In this document: positions 63,536 through 64,000 of the stretch, piece after piece
Numbering within the stretch: the first letter of the stretch is position 1
Layout of the letters: each line of letters begins with the position of its first letter
DNA from: Mesorhizobium sp. WSM4904
Lineage (GTDB): Bacteria; Pseudomonadota; Alphaproteobacteria; Rhizobiales; Rhizobiaceae
NCBI RefSeq assembly: GCF_029674545.1
Contig: NZ_CP121354.1
Location: 3,295,001 to 3,359,000 of the forward strand
Direction of reading: 5' to 3'
DNA length: 64,000 bases
Program-made: the position numbers and the translations under genes
The notes under the pieces: model-generated
What the model was told of the DNA's origin: nothing
The model's database searches: none
Seen by the model: only the letters and a program-made list of their open reading frames with translations

Positions 63536-64000
63536 TCAGGAAGCTGGGAAAAGCTTCCAGCGCCGCGGCCTGAAGGCCACCCGGCTCTTCTGTGCCGCGG
63601 GATGGTCGACCGGCAGCTCGATCTCGACGCGTTGGCGTTCGCCGCCGACCTCGAGCTCGACCCGCCTGGTGCCGGCGACCCGCCGGCTGGCGGCGACCGT
63701 GCCGGCGATGCAGCCGCTGCAGCCGTCGAGCAGTTCGACATCGTGCGGGCGAAAGTAGAGCAGAGCCTCGCCGGACAGCGCGTGCGGCGCCTGCAGGCCG
63801 ATCGGCCGGTCGGCGATCCAGACCTCGCCATTGTCGACCTTGACCGGCAGCGAGCTCGACTCGCCGATGAAGCTGTAGACGAAAGGCGAGTTCGGCGTGT
63901 CGTAAATCTCGTCGGCCGAGCCGACCTGCTCGATGCGGCCCTGGCTCATCACCACGACACGGTCGGCGAGCTCGAGCGCCTCCTCCTGATCGTGGGTGAC
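63536..64000 (-). CDS. cysA: Sulfate ABC transporter ATP-binding protein, C-terminal part (5' end beyond window)
   Basis: The minus-strand frame is open from the window edge to a stop at 63536, giving 154 residues. It begins at the H-loop [20 protein letters not shown] and continues [20 protein letters not shown], the usual end of the nucleotide-binding domain, followed by a TOBE-type domain ([12 protein letters not shown]). The sulfate assignment rests on the adjacent sulfate-binding protein; CysA family membership fits the sequence. Confidence 0.85.
   Translation of the reverse strand, partial: VTHDQEEALELADRVVVMSQGRIEQVGSADEIYDTPNSPFVYSFIGESSSLPVKVDNGEVWIADRPIGLQAPHALSGEALLYFRPHDVELLDGCSGCIAGTVAASRRVAGTRRVELEVGGERQRVEIELPVDHPAAQKSRVAFRPRRWKLFPAS

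Overview
The window looks like chromosomal DNA of an alphaproteobacterium of the Rhizobiales, most likely Mesorhizobium or a close relative. The basis is the very high GC content, the alpha-type beta-ketoadipate gene order (pcaDCHGB), several FrcBCA/Rbs-type sugar ABC operons, a MocE-type ferredoxin and Rhizobiales-style intergenic palindromic repeats. The species is inferred from gene content only. I saw no rRNA, tRNA, CRISPR array, insertion sequence or phage gene.

Layout. 1-1077: 3' part of a thiamine-diphosphate enzyme (-). 1469-7450: stress carbohydrate block of a GT4 glycosyltransferase, a glycogen-debranching-type glucosidase, a membrane-anchored trehalose-6-phosphate synthase (otsA) and trehalose phosphatase (otsB). 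7587-7892: small secreted protein. 8111-14166: a 2-hydroxyacid dehydrogenase divergent from a LacI regulator, a sugar ABC importer and a ketose-3-epimerase-like enzyme, with candidate LacI operators at 9224-9233 and 10459-10470. 14267-21947: protocatechuate/4-hydroxybenzoate catabolism, pcaDCHGB-pobA (+) meeting pcaIJF (-).

22173-33209: one long same-strand cluster of a GntR/UTRA regulator, ADP-ribosylglycohydrolase-fold protein, PfkB kinase, Pot-type ABC importer, Gfo/Idh/MocA dehydrogenase, TIM-barrel isomerase, three-His-box membrane oxygenase/desaturase, MocE-like Rieske ferredoxin and a PanB-like protein that appears to lack the PanB metal ligands. It reads as a complete uptake-and-catabolism system of unknown substrate, partly resembling rhizopine (moc) catabolism, and is the best candidate for an undescribed pathway.

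33230-35709: an ammonia-lyase-fold protein whose MIO-forming Ala-Ser-Gly has lost its Ser, paired with an ornithine-cyclodeaminase/mu-crystallin homologue. 35949-36482: GNAT acetyltransferase. 36520-44740 (-): a molybdenum hydroxylase operon (AraC regulator, CoxG-like, FAD, 2Fe-2S, a large subunit split into two genes, MoxR ATPase, VWA protein, amidohydrolase), with a RIME-like repeat between the MoxR and VWA genes.

44930-51966: a second FrcBCA-like importer, a GntR pseudogene broken by a 29-bp deletion, two NAD(P) oxidoreductases and the intact GntR paralogue. The two divergent promoter regions share a TTGTNNNACAA palindrome, which suggests a local FadR-family regulon. 51992-53682: DUF3175 protein and an MFS transporter. 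53835-60386: LacI regulator, a perfect 18-bp operator, a third sugar importer (binding protein, double ATPase, two permeases) and gluconokinase. 60409-64000 (-): LpxL-like acyltransferase, Rrf2 regulator, sulfate-binding protein and the 3' end of a CysA-type ATPase.
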